This document shows positions 1 to 7,731 of a stretch of 64,000 bases of DNA, piece after piece. Location: positions 620,001-684,000 of the forward strand of contig NZ_JABUBU010000001.1 of assembly GCF_019834675.1 (NCBI RefSeq), given 5' to 3'. The stretch's first letter is position 1, and every line of letters begins with the position of its first letter. Position numbers and translations under genes: made by a program. The DNA comes from Rhodococcoides corynebacterioides (GTDB lineage: Bacteria; Actinomycetota; Actinomycetes; Mycobacteriales; Mycobacteriaceae). The notes under the pieces are model-generated. The model was not told the DNA's origin and ran no database searches. It saw only the letters and a program-made list of their open reading frames with translations.

Positions 1-491
1 TTGGCGGGCTCGTCGAGCACGAGTACGGCCGGATCGCCCAGCAGTGCGGTGGCGAGGGAGAGGCGCTGCCGCATCCCCAGCGAGTACGTACCGGTCCGGC
101 GGTGGGCGACCTCGCGCAGCCCCACCAGCGCCAACACCTCCTCGATGCGCGCATCCGACGCGGCGACCACGGGAGCGACGCACCGCAGATGCGCACGCGC
201 CGTGCGCCGCGGGTGGGCGCCGCGGCCGTCGAGCACCGCACCGACGACGCGGCCGGGCACCGGGTGCGCCCCCAGCGGGGCACCGGACACCTCGGCGGTT
301 CCGCTGTCGGGAAGCACCAGCCCCAGCAGCATCCGCAGGGTGGTGGACTTGCCGGAGCCGTTGGGTCCCAGGACGCCGGTGACCGATCCCGCCGGAACCT
401 CGAACGACACGTCGTGCACGGCGTCGACGCCGGGATAGGACTTGCTCAGCCCGCGGGCGACGACGGCGGGCGGGCCCGCCGGAGCGCTCAC
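1..491 (-). CDS. ABC transporter ATP-binding protein, C-terminus cut by window edge
   Basis: Read on the minus strand from a GTG at 491, the product contains a Walker A motif (GPNGSGKST) about 45 residues in, an ABC signature region (YSLGMRQRLSLA) and a Walker B ending in VLVLDEP at the window edge. Only the N-terminal two thirds are present. The spacing and the signature are typical of exporter-type ATPases of the CcmA/DrrA kind, which pair with a separate permease; that permease must lie outside the window. The start GTG overlaps the stop of the upstream EcsC-like gene by 4 nt (GTGA), so the two are probably translated together. Substrate cannot be told. Confidence 0.85.
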   Translation of the reverse strand, partial: MSAPAGPPAVVARGLSKSYPGVDAVHDVSFEVPAGSVTGVLGPNGSGKSTTLRMLLGLVLPDSGTAEVSGAPLGAHPVPGRVVGAVLDGRGAHPRRTARAHLRCVAPVVAASDARIEEVLALVGLREVAHRRTGTYSLGMRQRLSLATALLGDPAVLVLDEPA

Positions 492-1183
492 CGTGGCGGC
501 TCGACCGGCGGCGCGGACGCGTCGGGCCATGCGGCGGGCGGCGGCCCGAACGCCTCACGCGCATTCGTGATCACGGTCTTGCCCAGCGCGCGGTTGCCGG
601 CGCCGCCGACGGCGGCTCCGATGCCCGCGGGCAGCATGGTTCCGAGCATCACGGCACCGCGGCGCGCCGCGAACTTCTGCACGAACTTGGTGATCAGACG
701 CTTGTTCAGCCCGGAGAGGTTGGCTCCGCCGGGGATACCGGCGGACAGCATCTTCCCGACGTTCCCGGTGCGGCCGAGGCTGCGCTGCACGATCTCCTTG
801 CCCGAGTCGCCGAGAGCGACCGCGAGGACCAGCGCCTTCCGACGGTCGTGGTCCGTCACCGCGATGCCGTGCACGGACGCGACCGACAGCGTCAGCAGCG
901 CGGCGGCCTCGAGGAAGAACGCGGTCTCGCCGCCGACGGCCGCGATGGACGCCACCGTGCCCACACCCGGAATCGCGGCCGTGGCACCGGCCGCGCCCCC
1001 GCTCGACGTCACGGCGCCCAGGAACAGCTTCTCGAGGCGCGTGACGATCTGCTGGGGCGACTCCTCGGGATGGGCCCGGCGGAGTCGCCACACGTACTTC
1101 TCGACGGCCGGCGCCTGCAACCGACTCGCGTTGTCCAGCACGGACGACACCGCACGCTCGACTCGACCCGGTTGCTCAGCCAT
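488..1183 (-). CDS. EcsC-like glycine-rich protein
   Basis: The 231-residue product from the ATG at 1183 is Ala/Gly-rich, with a hydrophobic segment (ATAAIPGVGTVASIAAVGG) followed by FFLEAAALLTLSVASVHG, and a second glycine-rich hydrophobic stretch near the C-terminus. This pattern resembles the EcsC family, whose founder in Bacillus is encoded with an ABC ATPase (EcsA) and permease (EcsB). The 4-nt overlap with the downstream ABC ATPase fits that context. An in-frame ATG at 1264 would add 27 residues but would overlap the divergent gene starting at 1258; I prefer 1183. Family assignment is by pattern only; function unknown. Confidence 0.6.
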   Translation of the reverse strand: MAEQPGRVERAVSSVLDNASRLQAPAVEKYVWRLRRAHPEESPQQIVTRLEKLFLGAVTSSGGAAGATAAIPGVGTVASIAAVGGETAFFLEAAALLTLSVASVHGIAVTDHDRRKALVLAVALGDSGKEIVQRSLGRTGNVGKMLSAGIPGGANLSGLNKRLITKFVQKFAARRGAVMLGTMLPAGIGAAVGGAGNRALGKTVITNAREAFGPPPAAWPDASAPPVEPPR

Positions 1184-1245
1184 CGACCCCGCCCATCGAT
1201 CACGCTCCGTCTCGTTCCGCACTTCCGTCACCGTCGACACCGTTC

Positions 1246-1251
1246 TACCGT
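1246..1251 (+). promoter_or_regulatory. -10 hexamer TACCGT, leaderless-type promoter
   Basis: TACCGT lies 6 bp before the GTG at 1258, a distance that predicts transcription starting at or next to the start codon. No clear -35 is seen. Confidence 0.35.
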
Positions 1252-1257
1252 GAGGCG

Positions 1258-1818
1258 GTGACATCCGCGGCCGGTGGTGTGCGCGTCGGGCTCTCCGAGG
1301 GTGCCGTGCGGCGCCCGGCTCCGTTGCTGCGGCCCTACGTGCGGAGCTACCAGGGATACCGGCTCAGCGGGTTCGACGCCGGTGAGCACGTCGGGCTGCC
1401 GTCCGATTCGATCACCGTGATCCTGCCGTTCGACCGCCCACTGCGCGTGGTGCGCCCGGCCGTCGCCGACCAGGCGCCGGGGGAGTTCGCCGCGCTCGCG
1501 TCGGGGCTGGGCACCGCACCCGTCGTGATGGGGCACGACGGCGCCGAGCACGGCATCCAGATCTCGTTCACGCCCGCCGGTACCCGAGCCGTCCTCGGCG
1601 TGCCGCCCGCGGCGCTCGGCCAGTGGATGGTGCCGCTCGTCGACCTCCTCGGTTCCGACGCCGCCGAGGACACCGCCGAGTGCGAGTCGCCGAGGCTGGC
1701 GGACGTCGCCGCCCGGTGCGGCTTCTACGACCAGGCCCATCTGGCTCGGGAGTGGCGTGCGCTCGCCGGATCCGCGCCGTCCGTCTGGCGTCGCGACGAG
1801 AAGTTCGCATTCGGTTAA
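1258..1818 (+). CDS. AraC-family-like protein lacking the first helix-turn-helix
   Basis: The 186-residue product has an N-terminal sensor-like domain (RSYQGYRLSG, HVGLPSDSITVILPF) typical of actinobacterial AraC regulators. Its last about 40 residues match the end of an AraC DNA-binding domain (LADVAARCGFYDQAHLAREW, then AGSAPSVWRR). Full proteins of this type are about 250-270 residues and carry two helix-turn-helix units; here sensor domain and second HTH are joined after about residue 140 with the intervening 70-80 residues absent. The frame is open throughout, so this looks like an in-frame internal deletion. It may bind DNA poorly, act as a dominant-negative regulator, or be a decaying gene. 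Confidence 0.6.
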   Translation: MTSAAGGVRVGLSEGAVRRPAPLLRPYVRSYQGYRLSGFDAGEHVGLPSDSITVILPFDRPLRVVRPAVADQAPGEFAALASGLGTAPVVMGHDGAEHGIQISFTPAGTRAVLGVPPAALGQWMVPLVDLLGSDAAEDTAECESPRLADVAARCGFYDQAHLAREWRALAGSAPSVWRRDEKFAFG

Positions 1819-1853
1819 GACGAGAGCCTCGCGGTCGAGTCAGGATCTCGGTC

Positions 1854-2300
1854 ATGAGCAATTCGACGAACGACACGACAGCGAACGACACGAACCCCGG
1901 CTTCTCGACGTGGCCGGCTCTGCGCTACCGGGACGCGCGCGCCGCGATCGCCTTCCTCACCGACGTGCTCGGATTCGAGGCCGTCGCCGTGTACGGCGAG
2001 GGCGACCGCGTCGATCACGCGGAACTCCGGTGGATCGGGTCCGGGGGAACGCCCGGCGGGGTGATGCTCGGGTCCGTGCGCGAGGACAGCACCATCGCGG
2101 GCCTGCCGGCCGGGGTCGGCGCGGTGTACCTCGCCGTGGACGAGGAGGCGATCGGGGCGCTCTTCGACCGCGCGCGGCAGTCGGCCGGACGCGTCGTCGA
2201 GGCCCTGTGCGAGGAGGATCACGGTGGGCGCGGGTTCACCGTGCTCGATCCGGAAGGCGTGCACTGGTCCGTCGGGACCTACGCGGGACACGTCGGCTGA
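1854..2300 (+). CDS. VOC (glyoxalase/bleomycin-resistance fold) family protein
   Basis: The 148-residue product carries the vicinal-oxygen-chelate pattern: LRYRDARAAIAFLTDVLGF near the N-terminus, a central strand (GAVYLAVDEEAIGALFDRA) and a C-terminal GRGFTVLDPEGVHWSVGTY. In this subfamily the proteins are usually of unknown substrate. The ATG at 1854 was chosen because CAGGAT precedes it; the open frame reaches much further upstream only as a shadow of the previous gene. It lies 35 bp after the AraC-like gene on the same strand and could be cotranscribed with it. Confidence 0.8.
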   Translation: MSNSTNDTTANDTNPGFSTWPALRYRDARAAIAFLTDVLGFEAVAVYGEGDRVDHAELRWIGSGGTPGGVMLGSVREDSTIAGLPAGVGAVYLAVDEEAIGALFDRARQSAGRVVEALCEEDHGGRGFTVLDPEGVHWSVGTYAGHVG

Positions 2301-2344
2301 CCGGACTCGTCGGGCGGTGCAGGGTGGCAGAGGCCCGGACGCAT

Positions 2345-2374
2345 TTGGTAGGCCCGCGACCGACCCGGTAGTAT
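2345..2374 (+). promoter_or_regulatory. Probable promoter of the infA-rpmJ-rps operon
   Basis: TTGGTA at 2345-2350 and TAGTAT at 2369-2374 are separated by 18 bp, a good primary-sigma pair. Transcription would start near 2381, giving infA a leader of about 80 nt. Confidence 0.55.
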
Positions 2375-2460
2375 CGAACGTCGGTGCGCTCACGCGTGCC
2401 TGCACGAGTCGGAGACGACGGAGTCAATTCTAGGTGTGACACGCCAGGATCGCGGAGGAC

Positions 2461-2682
2461 ATGGCAAAGAAAGACGGCGCAATCGAGGTCGAGGGTCGAG
2501 TGGTCGAGCCCCTGCCCAATGCGATGTTTCGCATCGAGCTGGAGAACGGTCACAAGGTGCTCGCTCACATCAGCGGCAAGATGCGGCAGCACTACATCCG
2601 CATCCTCCCCGAGGATCGCGTCGTGGTCGAGCTCTCCCCGTACGACCTGACGCGTGGACGAATCGTCTACCGCTACAAGTAA
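2461..2682 (+). CDS. infA: Translation initiation factor IF-1
   Basis: The 73-residue product is full length and very conserved ([14 protein letters not shown], then [36 protein letters not shown]). IF-1 is an S1-like OB-fold protein that binds the A site of the 30S subunit during initiation. GCGGAGGAC directly upstream supplies the ribosome binding site. It opens the ribosomal/RNA polymerase alpha operon, as in other actinobacteria, and is followed by a hairpin before rpmJ. Confidence 0.98.
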   Translation: MAKKDGAIEVEGRVVEPLPNAMFRIELENGHKVLAHISGKMRQHYIRILPEDRVVVELSPYDLTRGRIVYRYK

Positions 2683-2688
2683 CAGCAG

Positions 2689-2713
2689 TCCCCGGTTCCT
2701 CGCGAGCCGGGGA
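2689..2713 (+). terminator. Hairpin between infA and rpmJ
   Basis: A 10-bp stem (TCCCCGGTTC paired with GAGCCGGGGA, one G-U) with a 5-nt loop sits 7 nt after the infA stop. There is no T-tract. It may attenuate or process the transcript, since the genes downstream belong to the same operon. Confidence 0.45.
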
Positions 2714-2785
2714 TCAACCATGTCCGAAGCTCGTCACCGGTTCGCCGGTCACGGGGGCCGGGCACGACCAGGAGATCGAACAGAC

Positions 2786-2899
2786 GTGAAGGTCAACCCG
2801 AGCGTCAAGCCGATCTGCGAGAAGTGCAAAGTGATCCGCCGCAACGGCCGGGTCATGGTCATCTGCGACAACCTGCGCCACAAGCAGCGTCAGGGCTGA
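2786..2899 (+). CDS. rpmJ: 50S ribosomal protein L36
   Basis: The 37-residue product begins with GTG and reads [14 protein letters not shown] and onward. Cys11, Cys14, Cys27 and His32 form the zinc-binding set of the zinc-containing (C+) form of L36. Many actinobacteria also carry a zinc-independent paralogue elsewhere that replaces this one under zinc starvation. A GGAGA motif lies about 10 nt upstream of the start. Length and sequence are as expected for the family. Confidence 0.97.
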   Translation: MKVNPSVKPICEKCKVIRRNGRVMVICDNLRHKQRQG

Positions 2900-3068
2900 T
2901 CGACCCCCTCTCGAAGATCTACTTGGCACCACCGCCAGAAGAAGACCTCCCAGCACCAGCCACCCACACGCGGGTGGTGCACCCTCGGCCGCGGAGGCCG
3001 GGGCCCCGAGCACACACGTATGGGGACGGACCGGGAGCAGACCTCCGCACGAATGAAGGAACCGCCAC

Positions 3069-3443
3069 ATGGCACGTCTAGCCGGTGTGGATCTTCCGCG
3101 CGAGAAGCGCATGGAGATCGCACTCACCTACATTTACGGCATCGGCCGTACCCGGTCGCACGAGATCCTCGCGGCCACCGGCGTCAGCCCGGACCTGCGC
3201 AGCAAGGACCTCACCGACGAGGACCTGACCAAGCTCCGCGAGTACATCGAGGAGTCGCTCAAGGTCGAGGGCGACCTGCGCCGCGAGGTGCAGGCCGACA
3301 TCCGACGCAAGATCGAGATCGGCTGCTACCAGGGCCTTCGCCACCGTCGTGGTCTGCCCGTCCGTGGACAGCGCACGAAGACCAATGCGCGCACCCGCAA
3401 GGGACCGAAGCGCACCATTGCCGGCAAGAAGAAGGCGAAGTAA
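3069..3443 (+). CDS. rpsM: 30S ribosomal protein S13
   Basis: The 124-residue product shows the S13 hallmarks: [14 protein letters not shown], the helix-hairpin-helix [15 protein letters not shown] and the basic C-terminal tail ([17 protein letters not shown]) that contacts P-site tRNA and 16S rRNA. GAAGGAACCGCC upstream gives the ribosome binding site. The stop TAA shares a base with the ATG of rpsK (TAATG), so S13 and S11 are translationally coupled. The 169-nt region between rpmJ and this gene is rich in short GC inverted repeats. Confidence 0.98.
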   Translation: MARLAGVDLPREKRMEIALTYIYGIGRTRSHEILAATGVSPDLRSKDLTDEDLTKLREYIEESLKVEGDLRREVQADIRRKIEIGCYQGLRHRRGLPVRGQRTKTNARTRKGPKRTIAGKKKAK

Positions 3444-3856
3444 TGCCCCCGAAGTCACGCACCTCCGGTCCGAAGAAGACCCAGAAGACGCGCCGCAGGG
3501 ACAAGAAGAACGTCCCGCACGGCAGCGCGCACATCAAGAGCACGTTCAACAACACGATCGTGTCGATCACCGATCCGAGCGGCAACGTCATCTCGTGGGC
3601 GTCGTCGGGTCACGTGGGCTTCAAGGGCTCGCGCAAGTCGACTCCGTTCGCTGCTCAGCTCGCGGCCGAGAACGCTGCGCGCAAGGCGCAGGAGCACGGC
3701 GTGAAGAAGGTCGACGTGTTCGTGAAGGGTCCCGGCTCCGGCCGCGAGACCGCGATCCGTTCGCTCCAGGCGGCAGGCCTCGAGGTCGGCACCATCTCCG
3801 ATGTCACCCCCCAGCCGCACAACGGCTGCCGTCCGCCCAAGCGCCGTCGCGTCTAG
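3443..3856 (+). CDS. rpsK: 30S ribosomal protein S11
   Basis: The 137-residue product has the usual basic N-terminus ([20 protein letters not shown]) and the conserved core [29 protein letters not shown] and [19 protein letters not shown]11 sits on the platform of the small subunit near the mRNA exit. The ATG overlaps the stop of rpsM by one base. The open frame extends upstream, but only the ATG at 3443 fits the family and the coupling. Confidence 0.98.
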   Translation: MPPKSRTSGPKKTQKTRRRDKKNVPHGSAHIKSTFNNTIVSITDPSGNVISWASSGHVGFKGSRKSTPFAAQLAAENAARKAQEHGVKKVDVFVKGPGSGRETAIRSLQAAGLEVGTISDVTPQPHNGCRPPKRRRV

Positions 3857-3876
3857 CGGGAAGGAACCAACAGAAC

Positions 3877-4482
3877 ATGGCTCGTTATACCGGACCCATC
3901 ACCCGCAAGTCGCGTCGTCTGCGCGTCGACCTCGTCGGAGGCGACCAGGCCTTCGAGCGTCGCCCCTACCCGCCCGGCCAGCACGGCCGCGCGCGGATCA
4001 AGGAGAGCGAGTACCTGCTCCAGCTGCAGGAGAAGCAGAAGGCACGCTTCACCTACGGCGTCATGGAGAAGCAGTTCTCCCTGTACTACAAGGAAGCCAA
4101 CCGCCTCAAGGGCAAGACGGGTGAGAACCTGCTGCGCATCCTCGAGACGCGTCTGGACAACGTCGTCTACCGTGCGGGCCTCGCCCGGACGCGTCGTCAG
4201 GCACGCCAGCTGGTCACGCACGGCCACTTCTTGGTCAACAACAAGAAGGTCGACATCCCCAGCTACCGCGTCTCGCAGTACGACATCATCGACGTCCGCG
4301 AGAAGTCGCTGAGCACCCTCCCGTTCCAGATCGCCCGTGAGACCTACGGCGAGCGTCCGGTTCCGGGGTGGCTGCAGGTCGTGCCGAACCGCCTCCGCAT
4401 CCTGGTCCACCAGGAGCCCGAGCGCGCGCAGATCGACATCCCGCTGCAGGAGCAGCTCATCGTCGAGTACTACTCGAAGTAA
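3877..4482 (+). CDS. rpsD: 30S ribosomal protein S4
   Basis: The 201-residue product begins MARYTGPITRKSRRLR and carries the S4 RNA-binding domain (LDNVVYRAGLARTRRQARQL, VTHGHFLVNNKKVDIPSY). The N-terminal zinc-finger cysteines found in some bacteria are missing, so this is the zinc-independent form. S4 nucleates 30S assembly and in enterobacteria represses its own operon by binding leader RNA; whether that occurs here is unknown, but two hairpins lie directly downstream. AAGGAACC precedes the start. Confidence 0.98.
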   Translation: MARYTGPITRKSRRLRVDLVGGDQAFERRPYPPGQHGRARIKESEYLLQLQEKQKARFTYGVMEKQFSLYYKEANRLKGKTGENLLRILETRLDNVVYRAGLARTRRQARQLVTHGHFLVNNKKVDIPSYRVSQYDIIDVREKSLSTLPFQIARETYGERPVPGWLQVVPNRLRILVHQEPERAQIDIPLQEQLIVEYYSK

Positions 4483-4498
4483 GACGTGCCCGTCCTGT

Positions 4499-4535
4499 GA
4501 GCCTTGCGTGCATCCCCGTGATGCACGCAAGGCTC
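4499..4535 (+). terminator. Strong hairpin between rpsD and rpoA
   Basis: A perfect 16-bp stem (GAGCCTTGCGTGCATC at 4499-4514, its complement at 4520-4535) closes a 5-nt loop, 16 nt after the rpsD stop. No T-run follows. It resembles actinobacterial terminators without a U-tract and would reduce, but presumably not abolish, read-through into rpoA. Confidence 0.7.
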
Positions 4536-4560
4536 GCAGGCGGTTCGTCGCCCCCACCAC

Positions 4561-4582
4561 GAGCGTCATATAGCGGACGCTC
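4561..4582 (+). promoter_or_regulatory. Inverted repeat / possible rpoA promoter
   Basis: GAGCGTC at 4561-4567 and GACGCTC at 4576-4582 flank ATATAGCG. The stem ends 5 nt before the rpoA Shine-Dalgarno (AGGAGG). The AT-rich centre gives a candidate -10 (CATATA, 4567-4572) with TTCGTC at 4544-4549, 17 bp upstream, as a weak -35. It could be a promoter element, an RNA hairpin controlling rpoA translation, or both. Confidence 0.35.
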
Positions 4583-4599
4583 ATTCCAGGAGGACATCA

Positions 4600-5661
4600 A
4601 TGCTCATTTCTCAGCGACCCACGCTGACCGAAGAGGTCATCGCTGACAACCGCTCGAAGTTCGTCATCGAGCCCCTCGAGCCTGGCTTCGGGTACACCCT
4701 CGGCAACTCGCTCCGCCGCACCCTGCTCTCGTCGATCCCCGGCGCTGCTGTCACCAGCATCCGCATCGACGGCGTCCTGCACGAGTTCACCACCGTCCCC
4801 GGGGTGAAGGAAGACGTCACCGACATCATCCTGAACCTCAAGGGACTCGTCGTGAGCTCCGACGAGGACGAGCCGGTCACCATGTACGTCCGCAAGCAGG
4901 GCCCGGGCACCGTCACCGCCGGCGACATCGTGCCGCCGGCCGGCGTCACCGTGAACAACCCGGACCTGCACATCGCGACCCTCAACGACAAGGGCAAGCT
5001 CGAGATCGAGCTCGTCGTCGAGCGGGGCCGCGGCTACGTGCCGGCCGTGCAGAACAAGGCCTCGGGTGCCGAGATCGGCCGTATCCCGGTCGACTCGATC
5101 TACTCGCCCGTGCTCAAGGTGACCTACAAGGTGGAGGCCACTCGCGTCGAGCAGCGCACCGACTTCGATCGGCTCGTGCTCGACGTCGAGACCAAGAACT
5201 CCATCACCGCTCGGGACGCGCTCGCTTCGGCGGGCAAGACCCTGGTCGAGCTGTTCGGGCTGGCCCGTGAGCTCAACGTCGAAGCAGAAGGCATCGAGAT
5301 CGGACCCTCGCCCGCCGAGGCCGATCACATCGCCTCCTTCGGTCTGCCGATCGAGGATCTGGACCTCACCGTCCGGTCCTACAACTGCCTCAAGCGCGAG
5401 GGTGTGCACACCGTCGGCGAGCTGGTCGGTCGCACCGAGTCGGACCTGCTGGACATCCGCAACTTCGGACAGAAGTCCATCGACGAGGTCAAGGTCAAGC
5501 TGCACTCGCTCGGCCTCTCGCTCAAGGACAGCCCGGCGACCTTCGATCCCAGCACCGTTGCCGGGTACGACGCCGCCACCGGAACCTGGAGCGACACCGA
5601 CGGCAGCGTGAGCGACGCCGACGGAGCCGAGCAGGACTACGCCGAGACCGAACAGCTCTGA
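4600..5661 (+). CDS. rpoA: DNA-directed RNA polymerase subunit alpha
   Basis: The 353-residue product has the N-terminal dimerisation domain ([20 protein letters not shown] at about 24-43), a linker, and a C-terminal domain ([20 protein letters not shown], then [16 protein letters not shown]) that binds upstream promoter DNA and activators. The last about 40 residues are an acidic tail. CCAGGAGGACATCA gives a strong ribosome binding site. Alpha seeds assembly of the polymerase core. A 38-nt gap separates it from rplQ in the same operon. Confidence 0.98.
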   Translation: MLISQRPTLTEEVIADNRSKFVIEPLEPGFGYTLGNSLRRTLLSSIPGAAVTSIRIDGVLHEFTTVPGVKEDVTDIILNLKGLVVSSDEDEPVTMYVRKQGPGTVTAGDIVPPAGVTVNNPDLHIATLNDKGKLEIELVVERGRGYVPAVQNKASGAEIGRIPVDSIYSPVLKVTYKVEATRVEQRTDFDRLVLDVETKNSITARDALASAGKTLVELFGLARELNVEAEGIEIGPSPAEADHIASFGLPIEDLDLTVRSYNCLKREGVHTVGELVGRTESDLLDIRNFGQKSIDEVKVKLHSLGLSLKDSPATFDPSTVAGYDAATGTWSDTDGSVSDADGAEQDYAETEQL

Positions 5662-5700
5662 CGCGTACGCGTTCCGAGCACCTGATCAGGAGAATTTGAC

Positions 5701-6294
5701 ATGCCCAAGCCCACCAAGGGTCGCCGTCTCGGCGGTTCGGCATCGCACCAGAAGGCGATCCTGGCCAACCTGGCCACGGCGCTCTTCGAGCACGGCCGGA
5801 TCACCACCACCGAGTCGAAGGCCAAGCGTCTGCGTCCGTACGCGGAGAAGATCATCACCCACGCCAAGGCCGGCACGCTGGCTCACCGTCGTGAGGTCAT
5901 GAAGGACATCCGCAACAAGGACGTCGTCCATACGCTGTTCGCCGAGATCGGTCCGCACTTCGCGGAGCGCAACGGCGGCTACACCCGCATCATCAAGACC
6001 GTCCCCCGCAAGGGTGACAACGCCCCGCAGGCCATCATCGAGCTCGTCCGCGAGCAGACGGTATCCTCCGAGGCCGATCGCGCTCGTCGCGTGCAGGCGT
6101 CGCAGGCCGCTCCGGCTGCTGCCGCCACCAACGACGAGACGGCTGCCGACGAGGCCGCTGCCGAGCAGAACGTCGTGGAGGCCGTCGAGGCCGACGCCAC
6201 GGACGCTCAGGTCGAGAACGCCGACGCGGTCATCGAGGGTGTCGAGGCGGAGGACGCCCACGCGTCCAACGCCGACGAGGCCGACAAGAAGTAA
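5701..6294 (+). CDS. rplQ: 50S ribosomal protein L17 with acidic tail
   Basis: Residues 1 to about 118 form the L17 fold ([46 protein letters not shown]). The remaining about 80 residues are an Ala/Glu/Asp-rich extension, longer than the core needs but in line with the extended L17 of mycobacteria. A palindrome (CCTGATCAGG) overlaps its ribosome binding site (CAGGAG). The stop TAA is followed at once by the GTG assigned to truA, and a hairpin begins 25 nt later. Confidence 0.97.
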   Translation: MPKPTKGRRLGGSASHQKAILANLATALFEHGRITTTESKAKRLRPYAEKIITHAKAGTLAHRREVMKDIRNKDVVHTLFAEIGPHFAERNGGYTRIIKTVPRKGDNAPQAIIELVREQTVSSEADRARRVQASQAAPAAAATNDETAADEAAAEQNVVEAVEADATDAQVENADAVIEGVEAEDAHASNADEADKK

Positions 6295-7194
6295 GTGTCC
6301 TCTTCGGACTCTGCGCACGAGCCCGCCACCGATTCCGGTGGCGGGCTCGTCCGTTTGCGCCTCGACATCGCCTACGACGGCACGGATTTCGCGGGATGGG
6401 CCACCCAGCGCGATCAGCGCACGGTATGCGGAGTGCTCGAGGACAAGCTGAGCACCGTCGTCGGGTGGCCCGTTCGCCTGGTGGTCGCGGGGCGCACCGA
6501 CGCCGGGGTGCACGCCGAGGGGCAGGTCGCGCATCTCGATCTGCCGCGGGAGGCGTTGTCGCGCATCGACTCCCATCGTCCCGGTGCGCCGCCCGATCTC
6601 GGGGTGCTGGTGCGGCGCCTCTCCCGGTTCCTGCCGCCGGACGTACGGGTGACCGACGTGACCGAGGTGACGACGGATTTCGACGCACGCTTCTCCGCGT
6701 TGCGACGCCACTACGAGTACCGGCTGTCGACGGCGCGGTTCGGTGTCGCGCCGATGCGGCGGGGTTTCGTGGTCGGGTGGCCGCGGTCGGTGGACCCGGG
6801 GGCGATGAACGACGCGTCGACGCGACTGCTCGGACTGCGCGATTTCGCCGCGTTCTGTCGGCGACGCGACGGGGCGACGACGATCCGCGATCTGCAGCGC
6901 TTCGAGTGGGCGCAGGACGGTTCCGACCTGACGGCGTTCGTCAGCGCGGACGCCTTCTGCTGGTCGATGGTGCGCTCTCTCGTGGGCGCGGTGTTGGCAG
7001 TCGGGGACGGTCGACGCGCGGTGACGTGGCCGGCGTCGTTGCTGGGGGAGTCGGACCGGTCCAGCGCGATCACGGTGGCTCCCGCGCACGGATTGTCGCT
7101 CGTTCGGGTGGACTATCCCGCCGCGTCGGAGTTGGCGGAGCGCAACGCGACCACGCGAGCGGTGCGGCCGTCGGCGCCCGGGTGCTGCGGCTAG
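6295..7194 (+). CDS. truA: tRNA pseudouridine(38-40) synthase TruA
   Basis: The 299-residue product contains the TruA core: [15 protein letters not shown], the catalytic motif [18 protein letters not shown] (the second Asp is the nucleophile) and [20 protein letters not shown]. It makes pseudouridine at positions 38-40 of the tRNA anticodon arm. The GTG at 6295 abuts the rplQ stop, but residues 2-20 are not part of the enzyme core and are encoded across a perfect 12-bp hairpin (6319-6348). An in-frame TTG at 6355 just after the hairpin would start the protein directly at the core, so the true start is uncertain. Confidence 0.93.
   Translation: MSSSDSAHEPATDSGGGLVRLRLDIAYDGTDFAGWATQRDQRTVCGVLEDKLSTVVGWPVRLVVAGRTDAGVHAEGQVAHLDLPREALSRIDSHRPGAPPDLGVLVRRLSRFLPPDVRVTDVTEVTTDFDARFSALRRHYEYRLSTARFGVAPMRRGFVVGWPRSVDPGAMNDASTRLLGLRDFAAFCRRRDGATTIRDLQRFEWAQDGSDLTAFVSADAFCWSMVRSLVGAVLAVGDGRRAVTWPASLLGESDRSSAITVAPAHGLSLVRVDYPAASELAERNATTRAVRPSAPGCCG
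6319..6348 (+). terminator. Terminator-like hairpin inside the 5' end of truA
   Basis: GAGCCCGCCACC at 6319-6330 pairs perfectly with GGTGGCGGGCTC at 6337-6348 across a 6-nt loop. It starts 25 nt after the rplQ stop, where an operon terminator would be expected, yet lies within the open frame of truA. Confidence 0.6.
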
Positions 7195-7197
7195 GGT
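7192..7197 (+). promoter_or_regulatory. -10 hexamer TAGGGT, leaderless-type promoter
   Basis: TAGGGT overlaps the truA stop codon and lies 6 bp before the ATG at 7204, predicting a leaderless mRNA for the FMN reductase. Confidence 0.35.
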
Positions 7198-7203
7198 CCT
7201 GTC

Positions 7204-7731
7204 ATGGCTCCGGTTCTGGGCGTGATCGTCGGCAGTGTCCGCGCGGGGCGTGTCGGTCCGACGGTGGCGCAGTGGTTCGTGCGCCGCGCGGAGGCGGACG
7301 GGCGATTCGACGTCCGAGTGCTCGACCTCGCAGAGGTGGCTCTGCCGCTCGATCTCTCGGGTGGTGAGGGACCCGCAGCCCTGGCGGCGTGGGTGGGGGA
7401 GTGCGACGCGTTCGTGTTGGTGACTCCCGAGTACAACCACGGCTATCCGGCGTCGCTGAAGCTCGCCCTGGATTCGGTCAAGCACGAGTGGCGCGGCAAG
7501 CCGGTGGGATTCGTGTCCTACGGCGGCATGGCAGGGGGCGTGCGTGCAGTGGAGCAGCTCCGGCAGGTGGTGGCCGAGCTGCACATGGTGTCGGTGCGGG
7601 ACGCGGTGTCCTTCGTGCGAGTCAAGCGTGCGTTCGACGCCGACGGGAGCACGCGGGACGAGGTGGCCCCCGATGCCGCCGACCGGATGGTGGGACAGCT
7701 CGTCGACTGGGTCCGTCCCTCACCACGCTGA
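7204..7731 (+). CDS. NADPH-dependent FMN reductase family protein
   Basis: The 175-residue flavodoxin-like product has the N-terminal phosphate loop (GVIVGSVRAGRVGPTVAQWF) and the PEYNHGYPASLKLALD motif typical of the FMN_red family, followed by PVGFVSYGGMAGGVRAVEQL. These soluble enzymes reduce FMN or quinones with NAD(P)H. In Mycobacterium tuberculosis this interval between truA and ESX-4 holds cutinase genes, so this is a lineage-specific occupant. Its 3' end overlaps the convergent eccE gene by 12 bp. Confidence 0.88.
   Translation: MAPVLGVIVGSVRAGRVGPTVAQWFVRRAEADGRFDVRVLDLAEVALPLDLSGGEGPAALAAWVGECDAFVLVTPEYNHGYPASLKLALDSVKHEWRGKPVGFVSYGGMAGGVRAVEQLRQVVAELHMVSVRDAVSFVRVKRAFDADGSTRDEVAPDAADRMVGQLVDWVRPSPR

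Noticed and set aside
5686..7584. 632-codon open frame antisense to rplQ-truA
   Set aside because: No recognisable protein pattern, and it covers two well-supported plus-strand genes.
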